Positions 9,022 through 17,788 of a stretch of 64,000 nt of DNA are shown piece after piece (position 1 is the stretch's first letter; each line of letters begins with the position of its first letter). This DNA is from Donghicola tyrosinivorans. GTDB taxonomy: Bacteria; Pseudomonadota; Alphaproteobacteria; Rhodobacterales; Rhodobacteraceae. Position numbers and translations under genes: made by a program. Location of the stretch: NCBI RefSeq assembly GCF_003003355.1, contig NZ_PVTQ01000003.1, positions 62,001 through 126,000 on the forward strand, read 5' to 3'. The notes beneath the pieces are model-generated. The model did not search any database and was not told the origin of the DNA. It saw only the letters and a program-made list of their open reading frames with translations.

Positions 9022-10943
9022 GACGCAGTGAACGGGACACGACCCTGAGCCACCGCCGCATCACGCGGCGCGGCCTGATTGTGGGCGGCTTGCAGGCAAG
9101 CTTTATTGCGCTGCTGGCGGCTCGGATGCGTCACATGCAGGTCAATCAGGCCGAAGAGTTCCGCCTACTGGCCGAAGAGAACCGTATCAAGATCCGTCTT
9201 TTGCCGCCCGCACGCGGGTTGATCGTGGATCGCAACGGCGCACCCATCGCTATCAATGAACCAAGCTACCGCATCACCATCGTGCCCGAAGATGCAGGCG
9301 ATGTAGAAGAGGTGCTTGGCCGCCTGAGCCGTATCGTCTCGCTTGGGCCTGATGAGCTGACCCGCGCCCGCGCCGAATTGCAGCGGACCCGTGGGGCTCC
9401 GTTTCTGCCGGTGACCGTTGCGGACCGTGTCAGTTGGGAAGAAATCAGCAAAGTGGCGGTGAATGCCCCTGCCCTGCCCGGCATCACGCCCGAGGTCGGC
9501 CTGTCACGCAAATACCCGCTGGGTCCCGACTTTGCCCATGTGGTGGGCTATGTGGGGCCGGTGTCGGATTATGACCTATCCAAGATCGAAGAGCCGGATC
9601 AGTTGCTGCGCATTCCCCGTTTCCAGATCGGCAAAGTGGGCGTGGAATCCAAGATGGAGGACGCCCTGCGTGGCAGCGCTGGCACCAAGCAGGAAGAGGT
9701 CAACGCCGCTGGCCGCGTCATGCGCGAGCTTGAGCGCCGCGAGGGCATCCCCGGCGCCAATGTCCAGCTGACCATCGACCACAAGCTGCAAAGCTATATT
9801 CAGGCCCGTCTTGGCACCGAAAGCGCCAGCGCCGTTGTGATCGACTGCGAGAATGGCGACATTCTGGCCAGCGCCTCGGCCCCCAGCTTTGACCCGAACC
9901 TGTTCGTGCGTGGGATCTCGGTGGCCGATTATTCGGTCCTGCGGGATAATGACCACCGTCCGCTGGCGGCGAAATCGGTGCAGGATGCCTATCCGCCGGG
10001 TTCGACCTTTAAGATGGTGACGGGGCTTGCAGGGCTGGATGCTGGGGTAATCACCCCCAATGACACAGTTTACTGCCCCGGTCACTTTGAGGTCGGCGGC
10101 CGCCGGTTCCACTGCTGGAAGCGCGGCGGGCACGGGTCCATGGACCTGAACACCTCGCTTCGGGAAAGCTGTGACGTTTACTATTACGATCTGGCCCTGA
10201 AGGTCGGGATCGAGAAGATCGCCGAAACCGCCCGCAAGCTGGGTCTGGGAGAGCGCTTTGACGTTCCCATGTCCGCCGTCGCCAGCGGCCTGACCCCTGA
10301 CAAGGAATGGAAAGTCCAGAACCGAGGCGAGGATTGGCTGATCGGTGACACGGTGAACGCCAGCATCGGTCAGGGCTTTTTGCTAAGCTCGCCCCTGCAG
10401 CTGGCGGTCATGAGTGCGCGGATCGCCACAGGTCGCAGTGTCAGCCCCCGCTTGGTGAAATCCATTGATGGCGTGGCCACCCCCGAACAAGGGGGCGAGG
10501 ATCTGGGTCTGAACGAGGATTACCTGCGTCAGGTCCGGCGCGGCATGTTCAACGTGGTCAACAACCGCCGCGGCACCGCCTACAAATCGCGGATCGAGGA
10601 CGAGGCCAACCGCATGGCGGGTAAGACCGGCACCGCGCAGGTCAGCAACCGCGTTGTGCGCAACGACGAAGTGCCATGGGCCGAACGGGACCACGCGTTG
10701 TTCGTTTGCTTTGCCCCCTATGAGCGGCCCCGCGTGGCAGTAGCGGTGGTGGTAGAACACGGCGGCGGCGGTAGCGCAGCGGCGGCCCCTATCGCACGCG
10801 ATGTGACCCTAGAGGCCTTGTTCGGCGGCAAGCCACCGCTAACCGCCTATCCCAGCGCCGACCGTGAACGGATCGAGGAAGAGCGCCGTTTGATCGACGA
10901 ACGCCGCCCCGACTACAACAGCGACGGAAGCAGCCGCGCATGA
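9018..10943 (+). CDS. mrdA: penicillin-binding protein 2 (elongation transpeptidase)
   Basis: Cross-links new peptidoglycan during side-wall growth and works with RodA. The 641-residue protein has an N-terminal anchor (RGLIVGGLQASFIALLAARM), a dimerisation region with RGLIVDRNGAPIA, and the three transpeptidase motifs: STFK with Ser329 as nucleophile, SCD at 384-386 and KTG at 536-538. It overlaps mreD and rodA by four bases each, giving tight coupling. Typical length and complete. Confidence 0.98.
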   Translation: MRRSERDTTLSHRRITRRGLIVGGLQASFIALLAARMRHMQVNQAEEFRLLAEENRIKIRLLPPARGLIVDRNGAPIAINEPSYRITIVPEDAGDVEEVLGRLSRIVSLGPDELTRARAELQRTRGAPFLPVTVADRVSWEEISKVAVNAPALPGITPEVGLSRKYPLGPDFAHVVGYVGPVSDYDLSKIEEPDQLLRIPRFQIGKVGVESKMEDALRGSAGTKQEEVNAAGRVMRELERREGIPGANVQLTIDHKLQSYIQARLGTESASAVVIDCENGDILASASAPSFDPNLFVRGISVADYSVLRDNDHRPLAAKSVQDAYPPGSTFKMVTGLAGLDAGVITPNDTVYCPGHFEVGGRRFHCWKRGGHGSMDLNTSLRESCDVYYYDLALKVGIEKIAETARKLGLGERFDVPMSAVASGLTPDKEWKVQNRGEDWLIGDTVNASIGQGFLLSSPLQLAVMSARIATGRSVSPRLVKSIDGVATPEQGGEDLGLNEDYLRQVRRGMFNVVNNRRGTAYKSRIEDEANRMAGKTGTAQVSNRVVRNDEVPWAERDHALFVCFAPYERPRVAVAVVVEHGGGGSAAAAPIARDVTLEALFGGKPPLTAYPSADRERIEEERRLIDERRPDYNSDGSSRA

Positions 10944-12079
10944 GTTATCTTGAATATACGGTGAAGTACGTCCCTTCAGGGGCGCGGAAGATCCTGTATC
11001 TGAACTGGCCGCTGGTCCTGCTGCTGACGGCAGCGGCGGGTATCGGGTTCTTGATGCTGTATTCGGTCGCTGGCGGCAGTTTGCGTCCTTATGCATGGGC
11101 ACAGATGATCCGCTTTGCCATGGGCATGACAGCTATGTTCATCGTCGCCATGATCCCGATCTGGTTCTGGCGTAACATGGCAGCGGTGGCCTATGGGCTG
11201 TCGATCCTGCTGCTGATCTTTGTGGAGCTGTTCGGTGCCGTTGGCATGGGGGCGCAGCGCTGGATCGATCTGGGCTTCATCCGCTTGCAACCGTCCGAGT
11301 TGACCAAGATCACTGTCGTCATGCTGCTGGCCGCCTACTACGATATGTTGCCGGTCACCAAGGTCTCGCGCCCTTTGTGGGTGCTGGTGCCGCTGCTGCT
11401 GATCCTTGTGCCGGTGGCGCTGGTTCTGAAGCAGCCCGACCTTGGCACCGCATTGTTGCTGATGATCGGGGGCGGAGCGGTGATGTTCATGGCGGGCGTC
11501 CACTGGGCCTATTTCGGGGTGGTCATCGCCAGTGGCATCGGGATGATCGCCGCCGTTTTCCAGACGCGTGGCACCGAATGGCAGCTGCTGAAAGATTATC
11601 AGTACAAGCGGATCGACACTTTCCTTGATCCCTCCAGCGATCCTCTGGGGGCGGGGTATCACATCACCCAATCCAAGATCGCATTGGGCTCGGGCGGGTG
11701 GACAGGCAAGGGTTTCATGCAAGGCACCCAGACGCGCCTGAACTTTCTGCCTGAAAAACATACAGACTTCATTTTCACGACGCTGGCCGAGGAATTCGGA
11801 TTTCTGGGCGGGATTTCCCTATTGACCATCTACGGGCTGATCATCGCCTTTTGCATTGCCACTGCCCTAAGCAACCGAGACCGCTTTTCCTCCCTTTTAA
11901 CATTGGGGATCGCGATGACCTTCTTCCTGTTCTTTGCGGTGAACATGTCGATGGTGATGGGGCTGGCGCCCGTTGTGGGTGTGCCTTTGCCGCTGGTCAG
12001 CTACGGGGGCTCGGCAATGTTGGTGTTGCTGGTGGCCTTCGGTCTGGTCCAGAGTGCCCACGTACACAAAGCGAGATAG
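10940..12079 (+). CDS. rodA: SEDS peptidoglycan glycosyltransferase RodA
   Basis: Polymerises lipid II into glycan strands for cell elongation. The 379-residue protein has about ten membrane segments and the SEDS hallmarks LKQPDLGTALLL and GFMQGTQTRLNFLPEKHTDF followed by AEEFGFLG; the Glu/Asp residues of the latter are conserved in the family. Start overlaps the mrdA stop (ATGA). It ends seven bases before the next gene, so that gene is probably co-transcribed. Confidence 0.98.
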   Translation: MSYLEYTVKYVPSGARKILYLNWPLVLLLTAAAGIGFLMLYSVAGGSLRPYAWAQMIRFAMGMTAMFIVAMIPIWFWRNMAAVAYGLSILLLIFVELFGAVGMGAQRWIDLGFIRLQPSELTKITVVMLLAAYYDMLPVTKVSRPLWVLVPLLLILVPVALVLKQPDLGTALLLMIGGGAVMFMAGVHWAYFGVVIASGIGMIAAVFQTRGTEWQLLKDYQYKRIDTFLDPSSDPLGAGYHITQSKIALGSGGWTGKGFMQGTQTRLNFLPEKHTDFIFTTLAEEFGFLGGISLLTIYGLIIAFCIATALSNRDRFSSLLTLGIAMTFFLFFAVNMSMVMGLAPVVGVPLPLVSYGGSAMLVLLVAFGLVQSAHVHKAR

Positions 12080-12086
12080 GTGATAG

Positions 12087-13016
12087 ATGCTGAACATCCT
12101 TTTTGCAGCGCCCGAAGATTACTGGCCCGTCTATGAGGGGCTGCTGCGGGACGCGCTGGCCGCGAAGGGGATCAAAGCGAAGCTTGGCACCGATCTGCCA
12201 CCCGAAGAGGTGGACTACATCGTCTATGCCCCCAATGACCGGCTGAAGGACTTCTCTCCTTTCGTGCGCTGTCGCGCTGTATTGGGTCTGTGGGCGGGGG
12301 TCGAGAAGATCGTAGGCAACAAGACCCTGACCATGCCGCTGGCGCGAATGGTGGACCCCGGTTTGACCGAAGGCATGCGCGAGTGGGTCACGGGGCATGT
12401 CATGCGCCTGCATCTGGAAATGGACCGGCATATCTTCGGTCAAGACGGCGTTTGGCGTCCCGAAGTGCCTCCCCTAGCGCGGCACCGCCCCGTGACGGTT
12501 CTGGGCATGGGTGCCTTGGGCGCGGCCTGCGGGCAGGCACTGGCGGCTTTGGGTTTTCCCGTGCGCGGCTGGTCGCGGAGCTTGCGGAAGGTGGAGGGGA
12601 TCGAGACCTTTGCTGGCCCTGACGGATTGGCAGAAGCCCTGCGTGATGCAGCCGTGGTTGTGCTGCTGCTGCCCGATACGCCCGAGACCACAAATGTCCT
12701 GAATGCCGAGACTTTGGCGCTGCTGCGTAAGGGGGCCTTTGTTGTGAACCCCGGTCGCGGGCCGCTGATCGATGATGATGCCATGCTGGCCGCCTTGGAC
12801 AGCGGACAGGTGGGCCATGCCACGCTGGACGTCTTCCGCACCGAGCCTTTGCCGGTTGGGCATCCCTATTGGGCCCATCCCAGTGTGACGGTGACGCCGC
12901 ATATCGCCTCGACCACGCGGCCATCGTCTTCGGTGACGGTGATTGCCGAGAATGTGGCACGCACAGAAGCGGGCCTGCCGTTGCTGCATGAAGTAGACCG
13001 CGCACGGGGATATTGA
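12087..13016 (+). CDS. ghrA: NAD(P)-dependent 2-hydroxyacid dehydrogenase, glyoxylate/hydroxypyruvate reductase A-like
   Basis: A 309-residue D-isomer-specific 2-hydroxyacid dehydrogenase. The Rossmann motif is VLGMGALGAACGQAL (about 133-147) and an Arg after the second strand (GWSRSLRKVEG) suggests NADPH preference. The substrate Arg lies in VVNPGRGPLID and the catalytic His in TPHIAS. The shape fits GhrA (312 residues in E. coli), which reduces glyoxylate and hydroxypyruvate, but substrate is inference. It begins seven bases after rodA, with GATAGGTGATAG as ribosome site, an odd metabolic appendage to the elongasome operon. Confidence 0.8.
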   Translation: MLNILFAAPEDYWPVYEGLLRDALAAKGIKAKLGTDLPPEEVDYIVYAPNDRLKDFSPFVRCRAVLGLWAGVEKIVGNKTLTMPLARMVDPGLTEGMREWVTGHVMRLHLEMDRHIFGQDGVWRPEVPPLARHRPVTVLGMGALGAACGQALAALGFPVRGWSRSLRKVEGIETFAGPDGLAEALRDAAVVVLLLPDTPETTNVLNAETLALLRKGAFVVNPGRGPLIDDDAMLAALDSGQVGHATLDVFRTEPLPVGHPYWAHPSVTVTPHIASTTRPSSSVTVIAENVARTEAGLPLLHEVDRARGY

Positions 13017-13062
13017 GGGCAGGAGAGTTTGGGGGCTCTGCCCCCGGCCTGCGGCCTCCCCC

Positions 13063-13087
13063 GAGGTATTTTTTCCCAAGATGAAAG
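13063..13087 (+). repeat. dispersed GAGGTATTT repeat, copy 4, with GC-rich hairpins
   Basis: GAGGTATTTTTTCCCAAGAT followed by GAAAG, preceded at 13031-13062 by two small GC hairpins (GGGGG-CTCTG-CCCCC and GGCC-TGC-GGCC). It lies between convergent genes and may also act as terminator. The same core occurs inverted at 57456-57480. Confidence 0.6.
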
Positions 13088-13088
13088 A

Positions 13089-13649
13089 TCAGGGCAGCGG
13101 GTAGCCGAGGTCCGAGAAATCCTGTGCGTAGAAATCCGAGAGTCGGTCGATGAGATCGGGCGTGAGCAGATCGCGCCATGTGGCGTGATGGGTTTGGCGC
13201 TTTTGCGGGATCGACCGGTAGCTGAGGCCGGTTTTCGCGGCGAGGCGGGCGATTTCCCGGGGGAAATCTTCGAAGCGGTAAATGTCTTGGGCCTGGCTGA
13301 GACCGTTGAACGGATCGGTTTGCGGCAGGGTGTGGTGGCGGATGCGTTCTTCGCGGCAGGCACGGGAGGCGCCGCCGTCGATGGACGTGTCGCAGGTGAT
13401 CGTGGCGAAGTCCTGAATCGAGCCTTCATAGCCGCGCAATTGGGTGAAATCCGCATAGGCCGAGATGAAGCGGTCTAGCGGGTGGCGGATGAAGGCAAAA
13501 TGATAAAGGTCCTGCCAGCCGTCTTCGAAGGTTCCAAAGGCGGGCGGGTCATAGCGGTCCTGCCAGAGGCCCCTGCGAATACTGGAGCCTCCGGTTTTCG
13601 GAATATGGATGAAGACGCAATCGGGTGCGCGCAGGCGGAAGTTCGACAT
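13089..13649 (-). CDS. small sulfotransferase-like protein (Sulfotransfer_2 type)
   Basis: A 186-residue protein with two elements of PAPS-dependent sulfotransferases: the phosphosulfate loop FIHIPKTGGSSI (about 13-24) and the 3'-phosphate motif FAFIRHPLDRFISAYADF (about 52-69). It is short for the family, so the acceptor domain is minimal and activity uncertain. It follows kdsA by 32 bases on the same strand. A link to modification of a surface glycan is plausible but inferred. Confidence 0.7.
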   Translation of the reverse strand: MSNFRLRAPDCVFIHIPKTGGSSIRRGLWQDRYDPPAFGTFEDGWQDLYHFAFIRHPLDRFISAYADFTQLRGYEGSIQDFATITCDTSIDGGASRACREERIRHHTLPQTDPFNGLSQAQDIYRFEDFPREIARLAAKTGLSYRSIPQKRQTHHATWRDLLTPDLIDRLSDFYAQDFSDLGYPLP

Positions 13650-13681
13650 ACCATGTCAAACGACCGACCTGCGGGGGTATC

Positions 13682-14500
13682 TTAGCCCTTGGTGATATCG
13701 TCGTAGGCTTTGAGGCGCTTGAGCAGCGCGGTCATTTCCGCCAGCGGGACCATGTTGGGGCCGTCGGAGGGCGCGTTATCGGGGTCTTCGTGGGTCTCGA
13801 TAAACACCGCGCCGGTGCCGATGGCGATGGCGGCGCGGGCCAGAGGTTCGACGAATTCGCGCTGGCCGCCTGTGGAGGTGCCTTTGGAGCCCGGCATCTG
13901 GACCGAGTGGGTCGCGTCAAACACCGTGGGATAGCCGGTTGCGGCCATGATCGGCAGCGAGCGCATGTCCGTCACCAGTTGGCCATAGCCAAAGGTGGTG
14001 CCCCGTTCACACAGCATGATGTTCTCGTTTCCGGTGCTTTCGATCTTTTTGACCGCGTTGCCCATGTCCCAAGGGGCAAGGAACTGGCCCTTTTTCACGT
14101 TGATCGCCTTGCCGGTTTCACCGGCGGCCAGAAGCAGGTCTGTCTGGCGGCAGAGGAACGCGGGGATTTGCAGGATATCGACGACTTCGGCGGCTTTGGC
14201 GCAGTGCCAAGGCTCATGCACGTCGGTGATGGTGGGCACGTTGAATTCCTGCCCGATGGTACCAAGGATTTCGAGGCCTTTATCCATGCCAACGCCGCGC
14301 TGACCGGAGAGCGAGCTGCGGTTGGCTTTGTCATAGCTGGCCTTGAACACCCAGTTGATGCCTGCTGCCGCGCAGGCCTCGGCGATGCCGGTGGCCATCA
14401 TGCGGGCATGCTCAAGGCTTTCCAGCTGGCAGGGGCCGGCAATCAGGGTGAAGGGAAGGTTCTGCGCGATCTTGATGTCGCGGACGGTGACGGTTTTCAT
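13682..14500 (-). CDS. kdsA: 3-deoxy-8-phosphooctulonate (Kdo-8-P) synthase
   Basis: Condenses phosphoenolpyruvate with arabinose 5-phosphate to Kdo-8-phosphate for the lipopolysaccharide core or capsule linkers. The 272-residue product has the family signature LIAGPCQLES at about 18-27, FKASYDKANRSS at about 52-63 and DATHSVQMPG at about 196-205. The latter resembles the metal-free enzyme class (DVTHALQ in E. coli). Its ATG shares one base with the kdsB stop, so the two are coupled. Confidence 0.97.
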   Translation of the reverse strand: MKTVTVRDIKIAQNLPFTLIAGPCQLESLEHARMMATGIAEACAAAGINWVFKASYDKANRSSLSGQRGVGMDKGLEILGTIGQEFNVPTITDVHEPWHCAKAAEVVDILQIPAFLCRQTDLLLAAGETGKAINVKKGQFLAPWDMGNAVKKIESTGNENIMLCERGTTFGYGQLVTDMRSLPIMAATGYPTVFDATHSVQMPGSKGTSTGGQREFVEPLARAAIAIGTGAVFIETHEDPDNAPSDGPNMVPLAEMTALLKRLKAYDDITKG

Positions 14501-15300
14501 TATTCGGTGCCCTCTTTGGTCAGGACGGATTCAATTCGTTCGACGTCGACGGGGTTGTTCAGTTCCCAGAACACGCGGCCGCGGCCTTCGACCTGCACGC
14601 AAGCCACGGACTGGCCGTTTTCCAAGAACCGCAGTTGTTCCAGACCTTCCAGCTTTTCCAACGCCCCTTCGGGCCAGCCGGTGTAGGATTTCAGCGCGTC
14701 AGGGCGATAGGCATAGACGCCCACGTGGTGGAAGACGGGGGTGTTGTCGCCGGTGGCCGGTTCATCGCCGGTGTAGGGGATCACCTCTTTCGAGAAGTAA
14801 AGCGCGTGGCCGTGGGTATTGAACACTGCTGTGGTGCCGCCTACGCGGCGTGCGCGGCGGTCGTCGCGGAAGTTGTTCAGGGTTTCCCCATCACAGCGCA
14901 GAACGGGGGTGGCCACGGGCAGATCGGGATCGGCCTTCATCGCCTCGATCAAGGCCGTCAGGAACCAGACCGGCGTCAGGGGCGCGTCCCCTTGCAGGTT
15001 CACCACCAGATCGGTGTCTTCGGGCAGTTGGGCCAGCGCCTCGGCGCAGCGTTCGGTGCCGTTGCGGGCGTGGGGCGAGGTCATCAGCACGTCGGCGCCA
15101 AAGGCGCGGGCGGCGTTGGCGATCCGGTCATCATCCGTGCAGACATAGACCGCATCGACACCAGGGGTAGCTTTGCCGACCTCCCACGTGCGCTGGATCA
15201 GGGGCTTTGCCACGCCGGTTACGCCATGCAACGGCACCAGAGGCTTGCCCGGATAGCGGGTCGAAGCATAACGGGCGGGAATCAGGATGACAGTGCTCAT
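14500..15300 (-). CDS. kdsB: CMP-Kdo synthetase
   Basis: Activates Kdo with CTP for transfer to lipid A or capsule anchors. A 266-residue protein with the nucleotide-binding N-terminus MSTVILIPARYASTRYPGKP, NLQGDAPL in the catalytic centre and HVGVYAYR downstream. The ATG at 15300 is chosen because it starts the conserved motif and overlaps the kdsD stop (ATGA). A frame extending to 15372 has no family similarity in the extra part. Confidence 0.97.
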   Translation of the reverse strand: MSTVILIPARYASTRYPGKPLVPLHGVTGVAKPLIQRTWEVGKATPGVDAVYVCTDDDRIANAARAFGADVLMTSPHARNGTERCAEALAQLPEDTDLVVNLQGDAPLTPVWFLTALIEAMKADPDLPVATPVLRCDGETLNNFRDDRRARRVGGTTAVFNTHGHALYFSKEVIPYTGDEPATGDNTPVFHHVGVYAYRPDALKSYTGWPEGALEKLEGLEQLRFLENGQSVACVQVEGRGRVFWELNNPVDVERIESVLTKEGTE

Positions 15301-16253
15301 GCAACACCTGCGCGCAGACAGTCGTGGATGTGAAGGATGCCCTGAAGCGTGCCGTCTTCGGTGGTGACGCACAGGGTGGTGATTTTCTTGTCGTTCATGA
15401 TGCCAAGCGCTTCGGACGCCAAGGCCCCTGCGCGGATGGTGCGCGGGTTACGGGTGGCGACCTGTCCGGCGGTTTTCGACATCAGGCCATCAAGGTTTCG
15501 GCGAAGGTCGCCGTCGGTGATGATGCCGGTCAGCTTGCCGCCTTCGGTCAGGGCGACGATGCCAAGGCCTTTGGCCGAGATTTGGACCAGTGCCTCGCCC
15601 ATGGGGGTATCTTCGACCACCAAGGGCAGGTCCGCGCCCCCATGCATCAGGGCGCTGACGGGCAAAAGCTGCGCGCCAAGGCTGCCACCGGGATGGAAGG
15701 CCAGAAAGTTCTCTTTCTCAAAGCCGCGCAGCTTCATCAGGGCCACGGCCAGCGCATCGCCCAAAGCCATAGTGACCGTGGTCGAGGTCGTGGGCGCCAT
15801 GCCGATGGCGCAGGCCTCTGGTGCGTCGGGCAGTTGCAGAACCACATCGGCCTGTTGACCCAAGGCGCTGTCGGGGCGCTTAGTCATGGCGATCATTCGG
15901 ATCTGGAAGCGGCGTGTGTGGGCGATGATATCGGCCAGTTCTTTGGTTTCGCCCGAGTTCGAAATCAGAATGACCACATCCTGCGGGGTGATCATGCCAA
16001 GGTCGCCGTGCGAGGCCTCGCCCGGATGGACGAACTGGGCGGGGGTGCCAGTGCTGGCCAAAGTTGCCGCGATCTTGGCACCCACATGACCCGATTTGCC
16101 CATGCCCGAGACGATCACGCGCCCCGTCGCGGCCTTGATCATATGCACGGCGTCAGGAAGACCTGCGGGCGGGGTGGTGATCATCTGACCGATGGCGTCA
16201 ACCTCGGTCTGCAGCACATCCCGCGCAATCTGGAGTACTTCGCTATCGGTCAT
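15297..16253 (-). CDS. kdsD: arabinose-5-phosphate isomerase
   Basis: Converts ribulose 5-phosphate into arabinose 5-phosphate, the first step towards Kdo. The 318 residues contain an N-terminal SIS domain (VIVSGMGKSGHVGAKIAATL, then FVHPGEASHGDLGM) and two CBS domains from about 205 to the end. First gene of kdsD-kdsB-kdsA, giving three consecutive pathway enzymes with overlapping start and stop codons. The start at 16253 matches the family; a frame back to 16313 adds an unrelated basic stretch. Confidence 0.95.
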   Translation of the reverse strand: MTDSEVLQIARDVLQTEVDAIGQMITTPPAGLPDAVHMIKAATGRVIVSGMGKSGHVGAKIAATLASTGTPAQFVHPGEASHGDLGMITPQDVVILISNSGETKELADIIAHTRRFQIRMIAMTKRPDSALGQQADVVLQLPDAPEACAIGMAPTTSTTVTMALGDALAVALMKLRGFEKENFLAFHPGGSLGAQLLPVSALMHGGADLPLVVEDTPMGEALVQISAKGLGIVALTEGGKLTGIITDGDLRRNLDGLMSKTAGQVATRNPRTIRAGALASEALGIMNDKKITTLCVTTEDGTLQGILHIHDCLRAGVA

Positions 16254-16346
16254 GGGGCTTCCCGCACTAGTCCTGTTGCCAGCGGGTTTGCCTGAAATCC
16301 GCCCAAGGCGCAACTGCGGCGCGGTTCGGGGTCTTTTGAATAAAAC

Positions 16347-16380
16347 GCGGCCCCTGCCCTTCTCGGGAAGCAGGGGCCGC
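16347..16380 (-). terminator. terminator of the type I secretion operon
   Basis: GCGGCCCCTGC (16347-16357) pairs perfectly with GCAGGGGCCGC (16370-16380). Read on the minus strand it is followed by GTTTTATT. It lies between the membrane fusion protein gene and kdsD, separating the two units. Confidence 0.85.
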
Positions 16381-16408
16381 TTGGAAAGCTGATCGGTAAG
16401 CCCGCCGA

Positions 16409-17788
16409 TCAGCTCTTTTCGCGCATGGCAGTGAACATCGCGCCAAGCAAGGGGCTGAGCAGATAGTTCATGACTGTCTGCGTTCCGGTTTCCAGCATCG
16501 CCTGCGCGGGCATGCCCGGCAGCGCCTTGACGTTGGGCAGGGCGGCCAGTTCCTCTTCAGGGATACGGACCTGCACCGTGTAGTAGGAAATGCCCTTGGT
16601 CGCGTCGCGCGTCGCATCCGCTGGCACCAGCGAGACATAGCCCTTGACCGGCGGCGTCGTGCGGAAGCTGTAGGCCGAAAGCTGCACCCGCGCTGGTCCG
16701 CCAACAACCACATCGTCGATGTCGCTGGTCTTGACCTGCGTCTCAAGCACCAGTTCGGCCGTGGAAGGGACAATACTAAGCAGCGGACGATTGCGGTCCA
16801 GAACCTGCCCGATGGTGTTGATCTCTAGATCCACCACCTGACCCGCCGCAGGCGCGACGATCTCAAGACGGTTATAGGTATCCTGAGCCACCGACATGCG
16901 CTGGCGGATGTCATAGATGGTTTCCTGAACCGCCTGACGGCTTTCAGACACCTCACGCAACTGGTCGCGCTGGATTTGCAGGATACGCTCTTCCAGTTCG
17001 GTTTCCTGCTTGAGGGATGCCTCCATCCGCGAGCGCAGGATGCCGATTTCGCCAAGCAGGCCGGTTTCAAGGCGGCGGCGTTCGTCCATCCTCGTCTTGG
17101 TCACGATGCCTTTTTCGAACAGAGCGTTCAGGTTCGCGCGTTCTTCCTGCACGATGTCCAGCTGCTCTTGCAGGGCGGCCATCTGTTCGCGCTGGCCAAC
17201 AAGACCGTCTTCGATCTGGGCGATACGCTGATCCATAATTTCATAGGTGCCGACCATCAGCGCATTGCGCGATTTCAGCACCGAGCGCTGGCTGTCCAGA
17301 TGCTTGGCCAGTTCGGGATCGTTGTCCACCAGCGTCTGAAGCTCCGGCGAGACTGTCAGTTCATCCGAACCAGCCAGTTCCGCCATCAAGCGGGCCTCGC
17401 TGGCCAAGGCACTGGCTAGCTGACCGTTCAGAATGCTGATCTGTGCGTTGACGCGGTTGTCGTCCAGAATGGCAATGACTTGCCCCTTTTCAACAACGTC
17501 TCCTTCGTTGACGAGGATCTCTTTGACGATGCCGCCTTCCAGGTGATCGACGCGGACATGATCCCCTAGCACCTTGAACGCACCCGGCGCGACGACTGCG
17601 CTGGTCATCTGGGCAACGCTGGCCCAAACCACCAGACCGCCGAACAGACCAAAGCCTGCAAAGATCAGCCATAGCACCAACTGTCGCACACTGACCGGCG
17701 GAGCGGCTGGCAGTTTCGGCCCGGGAAGACGATCAGGAAAGCCTTTAGCGACCTGACGCTGATCGAAGTGATGTTCTGCCATGGTCAT
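16409..17788 (-). CDS. type I secretion membrane fusion protein (HlyD/PrsE family)
   Basis: Periplasmic adaptor joining the inner-membrane ABC exporter to an outer-membrane TolC-type channel. 459 residues: cytoplasmic tail to about 36, one membrane segment (LVLWLIFAGFGLFGGLVVWA), split lipoyl domain starting VDHLEGGIVKEILVNEGDVV, long coiled-coil hairpin (about 140-305), and a C-terminal beta domain with VKTSDIDDVVVG and the final GMPAQAMLETG hallmark. The start overlaps the exporter stop (ATGA). No tolC gene is in the window, so the channel must be encoded elsewhere. Confidence 0.95.
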   Translation of the reverse strand: MTMAEHHFDQRQVAKGFPDRLPGPKLPAAPPVSVRQLVLWLIFAGFGLFGGLVVWASVAQMTSAVVAPGAFKVLGDHVRVDHLEGGIVKEILVNEGDVVEKGQVIAILDDNRVNAQISILNGQLASALASEARLMAELAGSDELTVSPELQTLVDNDPELAKHLDSQRSVLKSRNALMVGTYEIMDQRIAQIEDGLVGQREQMAALQEQLDIVQEERANLNALFEKGIVTKTRMDERRRLETGLLGEIGILRSRMEASLKQETELEERILQIQRDQLREVSESRQAVQETIYDIRQRMSVAQDTYNRLEIVAPAAGQVVDLEINTIGQVLDRNRPLLSIVPSTAELVLETQVKTSDIDDVVVGGPARVQLSAYSFRTTPPVKGYVSLVPADATRDATKGISYYTVQVRIPEEELAALPNVKALPGMPAQAMLETGTQTVMNYLLSPLLGAMFTAMREKS